In this document: piece after piece, positions 1-7,878 of the stretch
How the letters are laid out: each line of letters opens with the position of its first letter
Numbering within the stretch: the stretch's first letter is position 1
Assembly (NCBI RefSeq): GCF_000812685.1
Contig: NZ_JWIF01000045.1
Span: 1-45,372 of the forward strand
Direction: 5' to 3'
Source of the DNA: Halocynthiibacter namhaensis
GTDB lineage: Bacteria; Pseudomonadota; Alphaproteobacteria; Rhodobacterales; Rhodobacteraceae
DNA length: 45,372 nucleotides
Notes under the pieces: generated by a model
The model's input: only the letters and a program-made list of their open reading frames with translations
What the model was told of the DNA's origin: nothing
The model's database searches: none
Position numbers and translations under genes: made by a program

Positions 1-259
1 ATTCAGGATCAATCGAGGGACGCTCAGTTGAGCTATAAAACTGCGCCAGATGCGCACGCACCCCAGATAGATCGATGATACCGTCAATTGCCCGCAAGAC
101 ATGATCAACAGGAACATGATCCTCGATAGAGAAGTCATAAAACAGGGCGCTTTGCGCTTCTTGCCTTGGTCCCAACATCCAAACAATCTCCCATCTCAAT
201 AAGGAAATTGAATCAGTCAGGCGTGACTAAATCAACAAGAGTTTTTCAACAGAATAGGC
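1..259 (-). mobile_element. IS1182-family element, 5' end, cut by window edge
   Basis: In reverse complement these bases match the first 259 bases of the complete element at 2200-3864. They include the 24-bp terminal inverted repeat (236-259) and about the first 59 codons of the transposase, whose start lies at 178 and which reads leftward out of the window (first residues MLGPRQEAQSALFYDF). The copy lies in inverted orientation to the one at 2200. Whether the rest of this copy is intact, or also carries the 41-bp insertions seen in the other copy, cannot be told from this window. Confidence 0.9.
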
Positions 260-601
260 AGATAGCGACCTTTGCAAAGTAGCGGCACCAGAACGCTGAG
301 CTCCAAATAAAAAGAGACACGACCAACTGACCGTGCTTCTTGCGAAACATACAATTTGCCCTTGTTGAGTTTCCGGGCCAATGGGATGGTTGCAAGCATT
401 TAGTGAAACCGCCTTGCCCAAACCATAGGTTTTTGGCGACCCTCACTCCCCACCAGCTCAACAAGATTGAATACCTAAGGAAATGGGATTATCAGGGATG
501 AATGCGCGTTTACATTTCAGAGATAAAGCTTGCCAAACAACTTGAGCACACACATGGCGCAGGCTTGCTCTAAATTTCGAATTGCATAAAGCGAGGGCGC
601 T
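260..601. other. Non-coding stretch inside the IS end
   Basis: I recognise no gene here. The first eight bases (AGATAGCG) also occur, inverted, just outside the other IS copy at 2192-2199. Two minus-strand frames of 64-72 codons cross the region. They lack a convincing ribosome binding site and run into the IS terminus, so I treat them as chance frames or debris. The last 100 bases should hold the promoter of the gene at 602, but I see no clear -35/-10 pair. Confidence 0.4.
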
Positions 602-1474
602 ATGGCGATCAGAACCGGATACACAAAGGCTGAGCTGTTGGTGATGGCCCGAACGATCACCGCTCAGGCGGATGCGCTCGTCGCTGAGCTGCCGAACCAG
701 CCCCTACAAGTATTAGCTCTGGCCTGTGATTGTGACCGTTGTATCGACCCTGATTCCGTCTGGGCATTGCGGCGAACACCCGCACCGGACCTGACAACCG
801 CCCTCGTCGCGCAATATCTTGGCGGGCTCGGCGCGATGGGCTTAGAGACTGATGATGATGCGCGTTTTGAGGCCCGTGTGATGCTAACCCATGTGGTTAC
901 AGAATACGGACGTTGGGTGGTGCAATCATCGGGCGTGACTGGCAACAAATCAATTCGCCCCTCCCACCTATCGCCGTTCGGCATAGTGGAGTGTTTGTTT
1001 CAAACTGGGGTTGTTCCAAGGTTGGATGCGACATTGCAAACGCAAATTCAAGACTATTTGTCCGACGTTGTCCGGTATTGCGTGGCCCAAAGAGCCCGCG
1101 GCCTTGACGGCGCATTGTGTTTCTTGTCGTTGTTCGGCGGTCGAATACAGGACATTATGGAAGAGTTTCAGACCGGACGTCCGTTGCGAAGTCTGAGATT
1201 TTGGACAGCGCTAGCGCGGGGCCACATCTGTTCACATCAGAACCACCGAACGATACCCAAGGATCTGCATCGTTGGTTTGTAGGCATGCCAAAAATGGAT
1301 CGCGAATACCTGCTGTGTGCACTGGAAGAGCCCGGAGTTGAAAGGTTGATGGAGCGTTTTGCCTTCAGCGCGAAGGACCCGGGTTGGCTTTTGTATCTTT
1401 CGCGACTGCTGGAATGGCGGGAGGTCAGTATATTGGCCACTCGATATTCGGAATACTTGGATGGGCATCCCTAG
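602..1474 (+). CDS. Hypothetical protein, 290 aa, in IS-flanked island
   Basis: I do not recognise this protein. The ATG is preceded by GAGGGC seven bases upstream, which supports the start. The protein has no signal peptide or membrane segment and looks soluble and largely helical. It contains a small Cys/Asp cluster near residues 42-47 (CDCDRC), several Trp-Arg pairs and a His-rich stretch near 210-216. It is the only intact gene between the two inverted IS copies, so it is cargo or a survivor of rearrangement. Its codon use resembles the rest of the window and gives no sign of very recent foreign origin. A function cannot be assigned. Confidence 0.7.
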   Translation: MAIRTGYTKAELLVMARTITAQADALVAELPNQPLQVLALACDCDRCIDPDSVWALRRTPAPDLTTALVAQYLGGLGAMGLETDDDARFEARVMLTHVVTEYGRWVVQSSGVTGNKSIRPSHLSPFGIVECLFQTGVVPRLDATLQTQIQDYLSDVVRYCVAQRARGLDGALCFLSLFGGRIQDIMEEFQTGRPLRSLRFWTALARGHICSHQNHRTIPKDLHRWFVGMPKMDREYLLCALEEPGVERLMERFAFSAKDPGWLLYLSRLLEWREVSILATRYSEYLDGHP

Positions 1475-1912
1475 ATGGGCCAAACGCTCACTTCAAACTG
1501 GGTTCGCCAAGGTCTTGCGATACAGTTACCCTGCAAAACAAAAGCTTGCTTCATTTTATGCACTCAGTCCGTTCTAAAGAAGCCATTTAATGCAAATCAC
1601 AACAAATGGCTCCTCCGGTATATTTTAAACAAATGCGAGCGAGGCATTGCTACCAATTAACACTCCTGCTGGCATATGGCGACGGCTGTCGTTACATTAT
1701 ACATCAAGGAAATTGCGGCACACATTGATTGCCGTGAAGCAGACCCATTAGGATTGCATGACCACCTTAATCAAGCAAACCGAGGGAACCAACTTCTGCT
1801 TTAGGCTGAATGTCATCATAAACTGCAAACTGTTTCGTGGTCTGGTCAGCAGATAACGTGTGAATTCGTTGTAGGTGCTATCGATGTCCGTTTGCTGGCA
1901 TTCACCATGTTT
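1475..1912. other. Gap with one possible 42-aa ORF
   Basis: This 438-base stretch is AT-richer than its neighbours and holds no recognisable gene. A plus-strand ATG frame at 1676-1804 encodes 42 residues (beginning MATAVVTLYIKEIAAHIDC). It has no clear ribosome binding site and may be a remnant of a larger gene. Otherwise I see only degenerate sequence, consistent with decay between two insertion sequences. Confidence 0.35.
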
Positions 1913-2199
1913 CTAAACGTACTGAATGCGTTTCAAGGTAACTTTCGCTTCATAGACGATTTCACGAACGATATCGCTTGCGGATTGAACTTCTTTGACA
2001 GTTGATACGCCTTGTCCGGCCCACATTGAAACCGCCTCGATATTCCCGGTGAGGTCAGCTGATGGTGATTTTCTTTGATATCGCAGGACATCAGTTCCAT
2101 CAGCAGATGTGGCCACGACATCACCTTCTCCGGGTCTTCCTGACTTGCATTTGTTTGACTCGATGCACCCACTGAGCTGATGATATAGGACCGCTATCT
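1913..2199 (-). pseudogene. Nitronate monooxygenase, C-terminal fragment
   Basis: The minus strand reads the end of a nitronate monooxygenase (2-nitropropane dioxygenase, FMN-dependent TIM barrel). The pieces DLTGNIEAVSMWAGQGVS and SASDIVREIV match the conserved C-terminal T-G-[DN]-I-[ED]-A-x(3)-[YW]-A-G-[QE] region from my knowledge of the family. Only about 90 codons remain, ending with a natural stop at 1913. The reading frame runs upstream straight into the terminus of the IS1182-family element at 2200, so the N-terminal three quarters, including the flavin site, are missing. The 5' part is not found on the far side of the IS, so a deletion or rearrangement accompanied or followed the insertion. 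It cannot encode an active enzyme. Confidence 0.75.
2192..2199. repeat. 8-bp IS-flank repeat (CGCTATCT)
   Basis: The eight bases just outside the left end of this IS copy are the reverse complement of the eight just outside the matching end of the other copy (260-267, AGATAGCG). The match is too short to prove a common origin. It could mean that the true element end lies 8 bases further out, that both copies chose the same target sequence, or that a rearrangement occurred. The right end of this copy (3865 on) does not carry the same octamer. Confidence 0.5.
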
Positions 2200-2616
2200 G
2201 CCTATTCTGTTGAAAAACTCTTGTTGATTTAGTCACGCCTGACTGATTCAATTTCCTTATTGAGATGGGAGATTGTTTGGATGTTGGGACCAAGGCAAGA
2301 AGCGCAAAGCGCCCTGTTTTATGACTTCTCTATCGAGGATCATGTTCCTGTTGATCATGTCTTGCGGGCAATTGACGGTATCATCGATCTATCTGGGGTG
2401 CGTGCGCATCTGGCGCAGTTTTATAGCTCAACTGAGCGTCCCTCGATTGATCCTGAATTGATGATGCGCATGTTGTTGGTTGGCTATATCATGGGCATTC
2501 GTTCTGAACGGCGTTTGTGTGATGAAGTCCATCTCAACTTGGCCTATCGCTGGTTTTGCAAGTTGGATTTGACGGACACAATTCCAGATCACTCTACATT
2601 TTCGAAGAACCGTCAT

Positions 2617-2657
2617 ACGTTGCCCGGCAGGGTATTGCGGAGCAATGTCCCGAGAGG
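2617..2657 (+). repeat. 41-bp palindromic element, copy 1
   Basis: This is an insertion between the His and Gly codons of the transposase motif NRH/GRF. It holds the core ATTGC-gga-GCAAT hairpin flanked by TTGCCCGGCAGGG and GTCCCGAGAGG arms. It is the reverse orientation of copy 2 (3140-3180), to which it is nearly identical over about 38 bases. Its length is not a multiple of three, so it destroys the frame. Confidence 0.85.
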
Positions 2658-3139
2658 GGCAGGTTCCGTGATAGTGATTTACTGCGGCATGTGTTTGAAA
2701 GCGTTGTGGCGCAGTGCATTGAAGCTGGCCTTGCAAGTGGTCAGAGGTACGCGGCAGATGCGAGTATCATTGCAGCGGATGCCACCGCCAGCAATCCACA
2801 CCAAAGGCTGATTGGAATCCCAAAACGATAAACCCAGATGAAGCCCCGCGTGCAGTTCGCGAATATTTAGACACGTTGGATGACGCGGCTTTTGGTGCTG
2901 CCAGCCCTGTGGTTCCAAAGTTTATCTCACATGCAGATCCGGCTTCCCAATGGACAGGCGCACGTGGTGGCCCCGCGTATTTTGCGTATTCTACGAACTA
3001 TTTGATCGATACGGACAACGCCGTCATTCTGGATGTCGAGCCAACACGGTCCATTCGCCAGGCGGAGGTGGACGCCGTCAAAACCATGATTGACCGCGTC
3101 CATGAGGTGCATGGCCTGATGCCCGAGCGCTTGATCGCC

Positions 3140-3180
3140 CCCTCTCGGGACATTGCTGCGCAATGCCCTGTCGGGCAATG
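3140..3180 (+). repeat. 41-bp palindromic element, copy 2
   Basis: The insertion begins CCCTCTCGGGACATTGC and ends in TCGGGCAATG. The centre forms a CATTGC-tgc-GCAATG hairpin extended by GGG/CCC with a bulged A. It lies between the Ala and Asp codons of the transposase (LIA/DTAYGSG), in the opposite orientation to copy 1. Confidence 0.85.
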
Positions 3181-3648
3181 GACACCGCTTATGGCTCAGG
3201 TCCAATGTTGGATTGGCTTGTGGAGAAGCGCGGGATTGCGCCGCATATCCCTGTGATTGATAAATTAGGCCGAAAGGATGGTACGTTTGAGCGGGCTGAC
3301 TTTACCTTTGATGCGGAAAATGATCTCTATATTTGCCCCTGCGGCAAAGAGCTAAAGCAATATAGGTGTGCATTCACCACACCAAGATCTGGCCCCAATA
3401 AAGATGCCACCATCCGCTACCGCGCCCGAAAATTTGATTGTGAGGCATGCCCGCTTAAACAACACTGTACACCTAAAGAACCACAACGAAAAGTTACGCG
3501 TTCAATCTATGAACCCTCCCGTGATGTCGCCCGAGCCCTATCGCAAACGCAGCAATATGCCATCTCGAGAAAGTTACGCAAAAAGGTCGAAATGTCATTC
3601 GCCCATTTAAAACGCATTCACGGCCTAGGCCGGCTCCGATTGCGTGGC

Positions 3649-3690
3649 CCCTCTCGGGATCATGGCTCTGCCATGACCCTGCCAGCAATG
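3649..3690 (+). repeat. ~41-bp palindromic element, copy 3 (divergent)
   Basis: This shares the CCCTCTCGGGA head and AGCAATG tail of copy 2 and has the same orientation, but the hairpin has changed on both sides: TCATGGC-tct-GCCATGA replaces ACATTGC-tgc-GCAATG. The paired change keeps the stem, which suggests the fold matters. Removing 41 bases here restores the transposase frame (LRLRGP / CGAHDEF). The exact edges are ambiguous by a few bases. Confidence 0.75.
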
Positions 3691-4083
3691 CATGTGGCGC
3701 TCATGATGAATTTATCCTCGCCGCAACCGCCCAGAACCTCAAAAAATTAGCTAAACTGGCACCAAACCCAATTCAGGCCAGAGCCGTCCTATAAAGCTGC
3801 GGCGAAAGCCATTCAGTCTGTGAGGCACTCCCGCGAAAACCAAGAGTTTTTCAACAGAATAGGCTGGAAACCGTCATTAGCCGGCGGTGGGCCCCAAATG
3901 GCCATCAAGTCCGCACGATAGATACCCGTTCACACCCCCTTGCCCCTTGCCCCATCCCCCATTCCCCCCTATAAGGCGCCGTCCGGGTACAAAATATATG
4001 AACCGCGCAGTCTCTCGTGGATGGGTCGTATCCGGTTGTTGGCCTATCCTTTGAAATGCGCCCGAAAAATGAACGGAGCACAC

Positions 4084-4437
4084 ATGCCGCTATATGAGCA
4101 TGTCTTCATCGCGCGTCAGGATCTTTCCAACACGCAAGCTGAAGGTCTTATCGAACATTTTGGCACTGTCCTTGCGGACAACGAAGGTAAACTCGTTGAT
4201 AGCGAGTACTGGGGTGTCAAAACTATGGCTTACAAAATCAACAAGAACCGTAAAGGCCACTACGCCTTTTTGCGTTCTGATGCGCCAGCACCAGCCATTC
4301 AAGAAATGGAACGCCTGATGCGTTTGCACGACGACGTTATGCGCGTGTTGACCATCAAAGTTGACGAGCACAAAGAACTGCCGTCCGTACAAATGCAGAA
4401 ACGCGAAGAACGTGGCGAACGCCGCGAACGTCGCTAA
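4084..4437 (+). CDS. rpsF: 30S ribosomal protein S6
   Basis: This encodes the small-subunit protein S6, which pairs with S18 on the 16S rRNA platform. The 117-residue protein starts MPLYEHVFIARQDLS and carries the usual S6 fold, with the conserved stretch YRINKNRKGHY-like (YKINKNRKGHYAFL) near residue 55. A basic tail of alternating Glu and Arg (REERGERRERR) is typical for alphaproteobacteria. It is first in a three-gene operon with rpsR (26 bases downstream) and rplI. ATG 4084 is chosen over an in-frame upstream ATG at 3940 because it matches the family start and follows GAACGGAG. The upstream 219 bases, next to the IS end at 3864, must hold the operon promoter, so the IS has inserted close to an essential operon. 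Confidence 0.97.
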   Translation: MPLYEHVFIARQDLSNTQAEGLIEHFGTVLADNEGKLVDSEYWGVKTMAYKINKNRKGHYAFLRSDAPAPAIQEMERLMRLHDDVMRVLTIKVDEHKELPSVQMQKREERGERRERR

Positions 4438-4463
4438 TCAGCTTTAGAAAAGGACTGTAATTC

Positions 4464-4691
4464 ATGGCTTCTAAACCATTTTTCCGCCGTCGCAAAGTTT
4501 GCCCATTCTCTGGCGACAATGCACCTGCGATCGATTATAAAGACACACGTCTTCTGCAACGCTACATCTCTGAGCGCGGCAAAATCGTTCCTTCCCGTAT
4601 CACCGCAGTTTCCGCAAAGAAACAGCGTGAGCTGGCCCGCGCTATCAAACGCGCTCGCTTTCTCGCTCTGCTTCCTTACGCTGTTAAGTGA
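4464..4691 (+). CDS. rpsR: 30S ribosomal protein S18
   Basis: S18 is a 75-residue basic protein that binds with S6 in the central domain of the 30S subunit. The sequence has the family core [19 protein letters not shown] and the RNA-binding tail [20 protein letters not shown]-like. Length is normal. AAGGA precedes the start. It lies between rpsF and rplI in the standard order, with 11 bases to rplI, so it is surely cotranscribed. Confidence 0.97.
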   Translation: MASKPFFRRRKVCPFSGDNAPAIDYKDTRLLQRYISERGKIVPSRITAVSAKKQRELARAIKRARFLALLPYAVK

Positions 4692-4702
4692 GGATCTGAT
4701 CG

Positions 4703-5323
4703 ATGCAAGTTATCCTTCTCGAACGTGTCGCTAAACTTGGCCAAATGGGCGAAGTTGTCGACGTAAAACCAGGTTACGCACGTAACTTCCTGCTGCCACA
4801 GAAAAAAGCGCTGACTGCTTCTAAAGCAAACATCGCCTCTTTCGAAGCACAGAAAGTTCAGCTCGAAGCACGTAACCTTGAAACCAAAAACGAAGCTGCT
4901 GCTTTGGCTGAAAAGCTTGACGGTCAACAGTTCATCGTGATTCGTTCCGCGTCTGACGCTGGTTCGCTTTACGGCTCTGTTACCCCACGTGACGCAGCAG
5001 AAGTTGCAGAAACCGGTGGCTTCACATTGGATCGCAAACAGATTTCTCTGATTGCCCCAATCAAAGCCCTTGGCCTGCACAGCATGCATGTACGTCTGCA
5101 CGCTGAAGTAAGCGCGACTATCGAACTGAACGTTGCGCGTTCAGAAGAAGAAGCGCAACTTCAAGCTTCCGGCAAATCCATTCAGGAATTGGCCGCAGAA
5201 GCAGAAGCTGAAGCAGAATTCGAAATCGCTGAACTGTTTGACGATATCGGCGCTGCCGCATCTGACGACGACGACAGCGGTCTCGTGTCTACTCCAGAAG
5301 ACGCATCTGAAGACGAAGCTTAA
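4703..5323 (+). CDS. rplI: 50S ribosomal protein L9
   Basis: L9 binds 23S rRNA at the base of the L1 stalk and helps keep the reading frame. The N-terminal domain ([20 protein letters not shown], then [11 protein letters not shown]) and the connecting long helix (residues about 40-75) are clear, followed by the C-terminal globular domain to about residue 150. At 206 aa it is longer than the ~150-residue E. coli protein. The extra 50 residues are very acidic (Glu/Asp-rich, ending in EDASEDEA), an extension I associate with alphaproteobacterial L9. GAGGATC precedes the start. It is the last gene of the operon and is followed by a strong terminator. Confidence 0.96.
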   Translation: MQVILLERVAKLGQMGEVVDVKPGYARNFLLPQKKALTASKANIASFEAQKVQLEARNLETKNEAAALAEKLDGQQFIVIRSASDAGSLYGSVTPRDAAEVAETGGFTLDRKQISLIAPIKALGLHSMHVRLHAEVSATIELNVARSEEEAQLQASGKSIQELAAEAEAEAEFEIAELFDDIGAAASDDDDSGLVSTPEDASEDEA

Positions 5324-5345
5324 GCTTCCCTTCGTTGAAAATCTA

Positions 5346-5380
5346 AAGCCGCGCGGGCCCTGCCTTGCGCGGCTTTTTTT
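5346..5380 (+). terminator. Rho-independent terminator after rplI
   Basis: The stem AAGCCGCGC pairs with GCGCGGCTT and is followed by a run of seven T. It closes the rpsF-rpsR-rplI operon. Confidence 0.9.
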
Positions 5381-5482
5381 GTACCCAAGCAAGAAATGAA
5401 AATACAGGATCCTTCCTGACATAAGGCTGTCAGCAGCCCTGGTTTATAGCTGTCCCTTCAACCGAATCTGAGGACACAGAAT

Positions 5483-5938
5483 ATGAACTATTTTATCAAA
5501 ACTACCGCGCTGGCTTTGGCGATTACAACTGGGTTGCTGGTTTCGCCATTGCGCGCAGACGACAAGATCGCAACCCAGGAATTGGTCCACGGCATGACAT
5601 CCGCCATGGGGCGCGGCGATGTGCCGGTTGTTGTCGAAAGCTATACCGCAGATGGCTTGCTGGTCTTGGGGGACACCGAATTTCGCGGCCCCGACATGCT
5701 GACCGCCGCCTATCAAGAATTCGCCGCCATCAGCCCGCACATTACCTTTGAGCGCGAAAGCATCTGGGTTTCTGGCGACACCGCCCTACATATTGCCCCT
5801 TGGTCCATGACCGGCACAGGGCCAAATAACAGCGTGATCACCGATGAAGGCCTGTCCGTGGTGGTTATGCAGCGTCAAGACGACGGCATGTGGAAAATCA
5901 CCATAGATCAACCCCATGCGGAAGCGAATACGAAGTAA
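5483..5938 (+). CDS. Secreted SnoaL/DUF4440-like protein
   Basis: The 151-residue product begins with a signal peptide (about residues 1-25, KTTALALAITTGLLVSPLRA, cleavage near RAD). The mature part has the alpha+beta pattern of small NTF2-like proteins of the SnoaL/DUF4440 group: a helix with 'ELVHGMTSAMGRGD', then FRGPDML, then strands ending in GMWKITIDQPH. Such domains bind small ligands or serve as steroid-isomerase-like folds, and no substrate can be deduced. GAGGACAC precedes the ATG. It stands alone between two hairpins, so it is probably a single-gene transcript. Confidence 0.7.
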   Translation: MNYFIKTTALALAITTGLLVSPLRADDKIATQELVHGMTSAMGRGDVPVVVESYTADGLLVLGDTEFRGPDMLTAAYQEFAAISPHITFERESIWVSGDTALHIAPWSMTGTGPNNSVITDEGLSVVVMQRQDDGMWKITIDQPHAEANTK

Positions 5939-5962
5939 TCTGATCACATCAATCCAATCACT

Positions 5963-5999
5963 GGCAGCGCGGCTGATCTATACAGCCTCGCTGCCCTCT
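5963..5999 (+). terminator. Hairpin after the SnoaL-like gene
   Basis: GGCAGCG at 5963 pairs with CGCTGCC at 5989, with an inner GGCTG/CAGCC stem. Only a weak CTCTT run follows, so termination strength is uncertain. The gene at 6097 converges from the other side. Confidence 0.5.
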
Positions 6000-6096
6000 T
6001 GCGCTACCGGATGTCTGGTGCTCTGACTGAACTTGCCCTGTGGCTCGCTCCCCACCATTCCTTGCCAGATCATACGGGCCTACCGGTCACTCGCCG

Positions 6097-7080
6097 TCAA
6101 CCATGATCAGAAAGCAAACCGGCCAGGCCCGGATGCACGCGCCCATAGCTGACAATTCGGATATCCAGCCCGGCGGCATTCACCTGACGCAAAGCGTAAT
6201 CAATGGCGTCAGTGATCCATTCCATCCGGTTTCCAAAGGCCCCGCCCCCCAGCAGTGTCAGAAATAGTTTGTCAGAAACGCCACGCTCACGATTTGCAGC
6301 GGCAATCCGAAGTGTCATCTCATATGAGGCCTCCAGAACAAGGCGCGCAAAAGGTTCCCAATCCCATTCAGGCAAATTGTTATAGGACACAGGCAAAGCA
6401 CTGGCATAGACCTGTGAAACAAGCGCTCCACTGCCACCGATCGTCACTTCCGTGTCCTGCTGCAGACCAATGCGCAGCAAACTCCGAACTTCATCGCGCG
6501 CGGCTTCGCTCATTCTCAGAATCTTACCCCGCAGCTGTGCCAAGGCTTCTTCGCCCGGCAGAACATATCCATTTTTCATCTGCCAGATTGCATTTTGCTG
6601 ATTTCCCAACACGGCCCCTACGTCGAACAATGTATCAATCTGACTGCGGCATTGGCCGACATCCCCAGACAGGGTCGTAAAGTAATTTCGCCAGATCGTG
6701 CCCGCCCCGCAAGCAATCGCGCAGGCCGGTCCCTGGGTCAGGTCATATTCATACCCCGCGATCCCATCTAGTGGCGACACCGATGGCCCAATCATTTCCA
6801 GTAAATTGAACTGAGACGCCACCTGGAACACCGCGCCAGCATTTTCCGGCGCAGCGTGCAGCGCTGTGACATCTGCAACGACTTCGCGAAGCGTGTTTTG
6901 CCCTGCGGCCTTATACTCTGCCCCACGCAGTTCAGATAATGACGGGATTGTAAGCTGACCCGCCTGCATCTTTCGCCCTGTGGAACGGCTGATCAAAGTA
7001 TCGCCACGCACGTCAAAAGCCGCGCGCACAGTGTCTGCATCGCCCTCAGGCACCCCTGCCAAATCTTCAAACCAGGACAT
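6097..7080 (-). CDS. Uncharacterised 327-aa macrodomain-like protein
   Basis: I recognise the pattern but not a named function. The protein contains FQVASQFNLLEMIGP (near residue 103), DLTQGPACAIACGAGTIWRNY (near 132-152) and, towards the end, LGGGAFGNRMEWITDAI. The last is reminiscent of the glycine-rich phosphate loop plus helix of macrodomains, which bind or hydrolyse ADP-ribose. That assignment is inference from motif shape. There is no signal peptide or membrane segment. The start ATG lies two bases after the stop of the XRE regulator gene (7083-7295), so translation is probably coupled and the two genes, with the DUF2975 membrane gene before them, form an operon. Alternatives are an unrelated cytosolic enzyme of similar fold. 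Confidence 0.55.
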   Translation of the reverse strand: MSWFEDLAGVPEGDADTVRAAFDVRGDTLISRSTGRKMQAGQLTIPSLSELRGAEYKAAGQNTLREVVADVTALHAAPENAGAVFQVASQFNLLEMIGPSVSPLDGIAGYEYDLTQGPACAIACGAGTIWRNYFTTLSGDVGQCRSQIDTLFDVGAVLGNQQNAIWQMKNGYVLPGEEALAQLRGKILRMSEAARDEVRSLLRIGLQQDTEVTIGGSGALVSQVYASALPVSYNNLPEWDWEPFARLVLEASYEMTLRIAAANRERGVSDKLFLTLLGGGAFGNRMEWITDAIDYALRQVNAAGLDIRIVSYGRVHPGLAGLLSDHG

Positions 7081-7082
7081 GG

Positions 7083-7295
7083 TTATTCACCCTCCGGCAT
7101 ATATTCCAGGATATCGCCCGGCTGACAGTCGAGATGTTTGCAGATGGCTTCAAGCGTGTTGAAACGCACGCCTTTGACCTTGCCACCTTTGAGAAGGCTT
7201 AGATTGGTTTCAGACAGCCCAATCGCCGCAGCAAGTTCCCGTGATGAGATTTTGCGCTTCACCAGCATCAGGTCGAGATTGATTTCAATTGGCAT
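7083..7295 (-). CDS. Small XRE/Cro-family HTH regulator
   Basis: The 70-residue protein is almost all helix-turn-helix. NLDLMLVKRKISSRELAAAI forms the first helices, GLSETNLSLLKGGKVKGVR the turn and recognition helix, and FNTLEAICKHLDCQPGDILEY the end of the domain. This is the YozG-like type usually encoded beside a DUF2975 membrane protein, as here. It is likely an autoregulator of this operon. The 5' end (codons 1-22) lies inside a 322-bp tandem duplication, and this copy remains complete. An AT-rich region with a perfect palindrome upstream of the DUF2975 gene (8234-8243) could be its operator. Confidence 0.85.
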   Translation of the reverse strand: MPIEINLDLMLVKRKISSRELAAAIGLSETNLSLLKGGKVKGVRFNTLEAICKHLDCQPGDILEYMPEGE

Positions 7296-7556
7296 GTCAT
7301 CCCTCCCTTACAGAAATTGACTGTTCTCTTCTTCAATCTCGGCCGCGCGCCGCAGGGCGGTTGCAGTCACAAACAGGGGCAATGACAAGATCAAATAAAC
7401 CAATTCAAGATCCAGCGGAAAATATTCCAACGTGGGACGGATATCGTCAGGCAGGTGATAAATCATCGCATAGGACCCAGGCCACAACAGAACTTGGATC
7501 ATCCCCCAAAAGCAGACAATCGCTATTGCGCATGACTTCAAGTGCTTGGATAGCAA
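7230..7556. repeat. Tandem duplication, unit 1 (322 bp)
   Basis: This stretch reappears at 7552-7878 without a mismatch that I can see. The offset is 322 bp, and the copies overlap in the five bases AGCAA, which also occur at both outer edges. That is the pattern left by slippage or unequal exchange at a 5-bp microhomology. Unit 1 covers the 5' end of the intact XRE gene and a headless copy of the DUF2975 3' end. Confidence 0.93.
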
Positions 7557-7617
7557 GTTCCCGTGATGAGATTTTGCGCTTCACCAGCATCAGGTCGAGA
7601 TTGATTTCAATTGGCAT
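7308..7617 (-). pseudogene. Chimeric leftover of the tandem duplication
   Basis: Reading leftward from 7617, the first 21 codons of the XRE regulator are repeated (MPIEINLDLMLVKRK...), complete with start codon. At the junction near 7556 they run into the 3' half of the DUF2975 gene in a different frame and stop soon after. The DUF2975 portion (7308-7556) lacks its own N-terminus. At best the region encodes a short truncated repressor peptide and is otherwise dead weight between the two intact genes. Confidence 0.8.
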
Positions 7618-7878
7618 GTCATCCCTCCCTTACAGAAATTGACTGTTCTCTTCTTCAATCTCGGCCGCGCGCCGCAGGGCGGTTGCAGTCACAAACAGGG
7701 GCAATGACAAGATCAAATAAACCAATTCAAGATCCAGCGGAAAATATTCCAACGTGGGACGGATATCGTCAGGCAGGTGATAAATCATCGCATAGGACCC
7801 AGGCCACAACAGAACTTGGATCATCCCCCAAAAGCAGACAATCGCTATTGCGCATGACTTCAAGTGCTTGGATAGCAA
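7552..7878. repeat. Tandem duplication, unit 2 (322 bp)
   Basis: This is the second copy of 7230-7556. It contains the true 3' end of the intact DUF2975 gene (7630 onward) and the truncated 5' end of an XRE gene. The apparent lack of mismatches suggests a recent event. Confidence 0.93.

Larger units (their letters stand above)
2281..3794 (+). pseudogene. IS1182-family transposase, broken by three palindromic insertions
   Basis: Stitching three frames together gives a complete transposase. The N-terminal DUF772 part (IPDHSTFSKNRH) is in the first frame. GRFRDSDLLRHVFESVVAQC follows in the second. WNPKTINPDEAP through PERLIA is in the third. DTAYGSGPMLDWLVEKRG leads to the catalytic and zinc-like C-terminus (CPCGKELKQY, CEACPLKQHC), and the tail resumes at 3693 with GAHDEF to a stop at 3794. 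The breaks are 41-bp insertions at 2617-2657 and 3140-3180, a roughly 41-bp insertion near 3649-3692, and an apparent one-base deletion near 2812. Removing exactly 41 bases at each site restores the frame and the expected family sequence. Start chosen at ATG 2281, matching the usual family N-terminus. Confidence 0.9.
2200..3864 (+). mobile_element. IS1182-family insertion sequence, full length but defective
   Basis: The ends are a perfect 24-bp inverted repeat (2200-2223 and 3841-3864, beginning GCCTATTCTGTTG). The element is 1665 bp. Subtracting three ~41-bp insertions gives about 1.54 kb, as expected for this family. The single transposase gene has the DUF772 plus DDE_Tnp_1_6 layout typical of IS1182. 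No direct target duplication is visible: the left flank is CGCTATCT and the right flank TGGAAACC. The transposase is broken four times, so this copy could move only with help from an intact relative. Confidence 0.92.
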
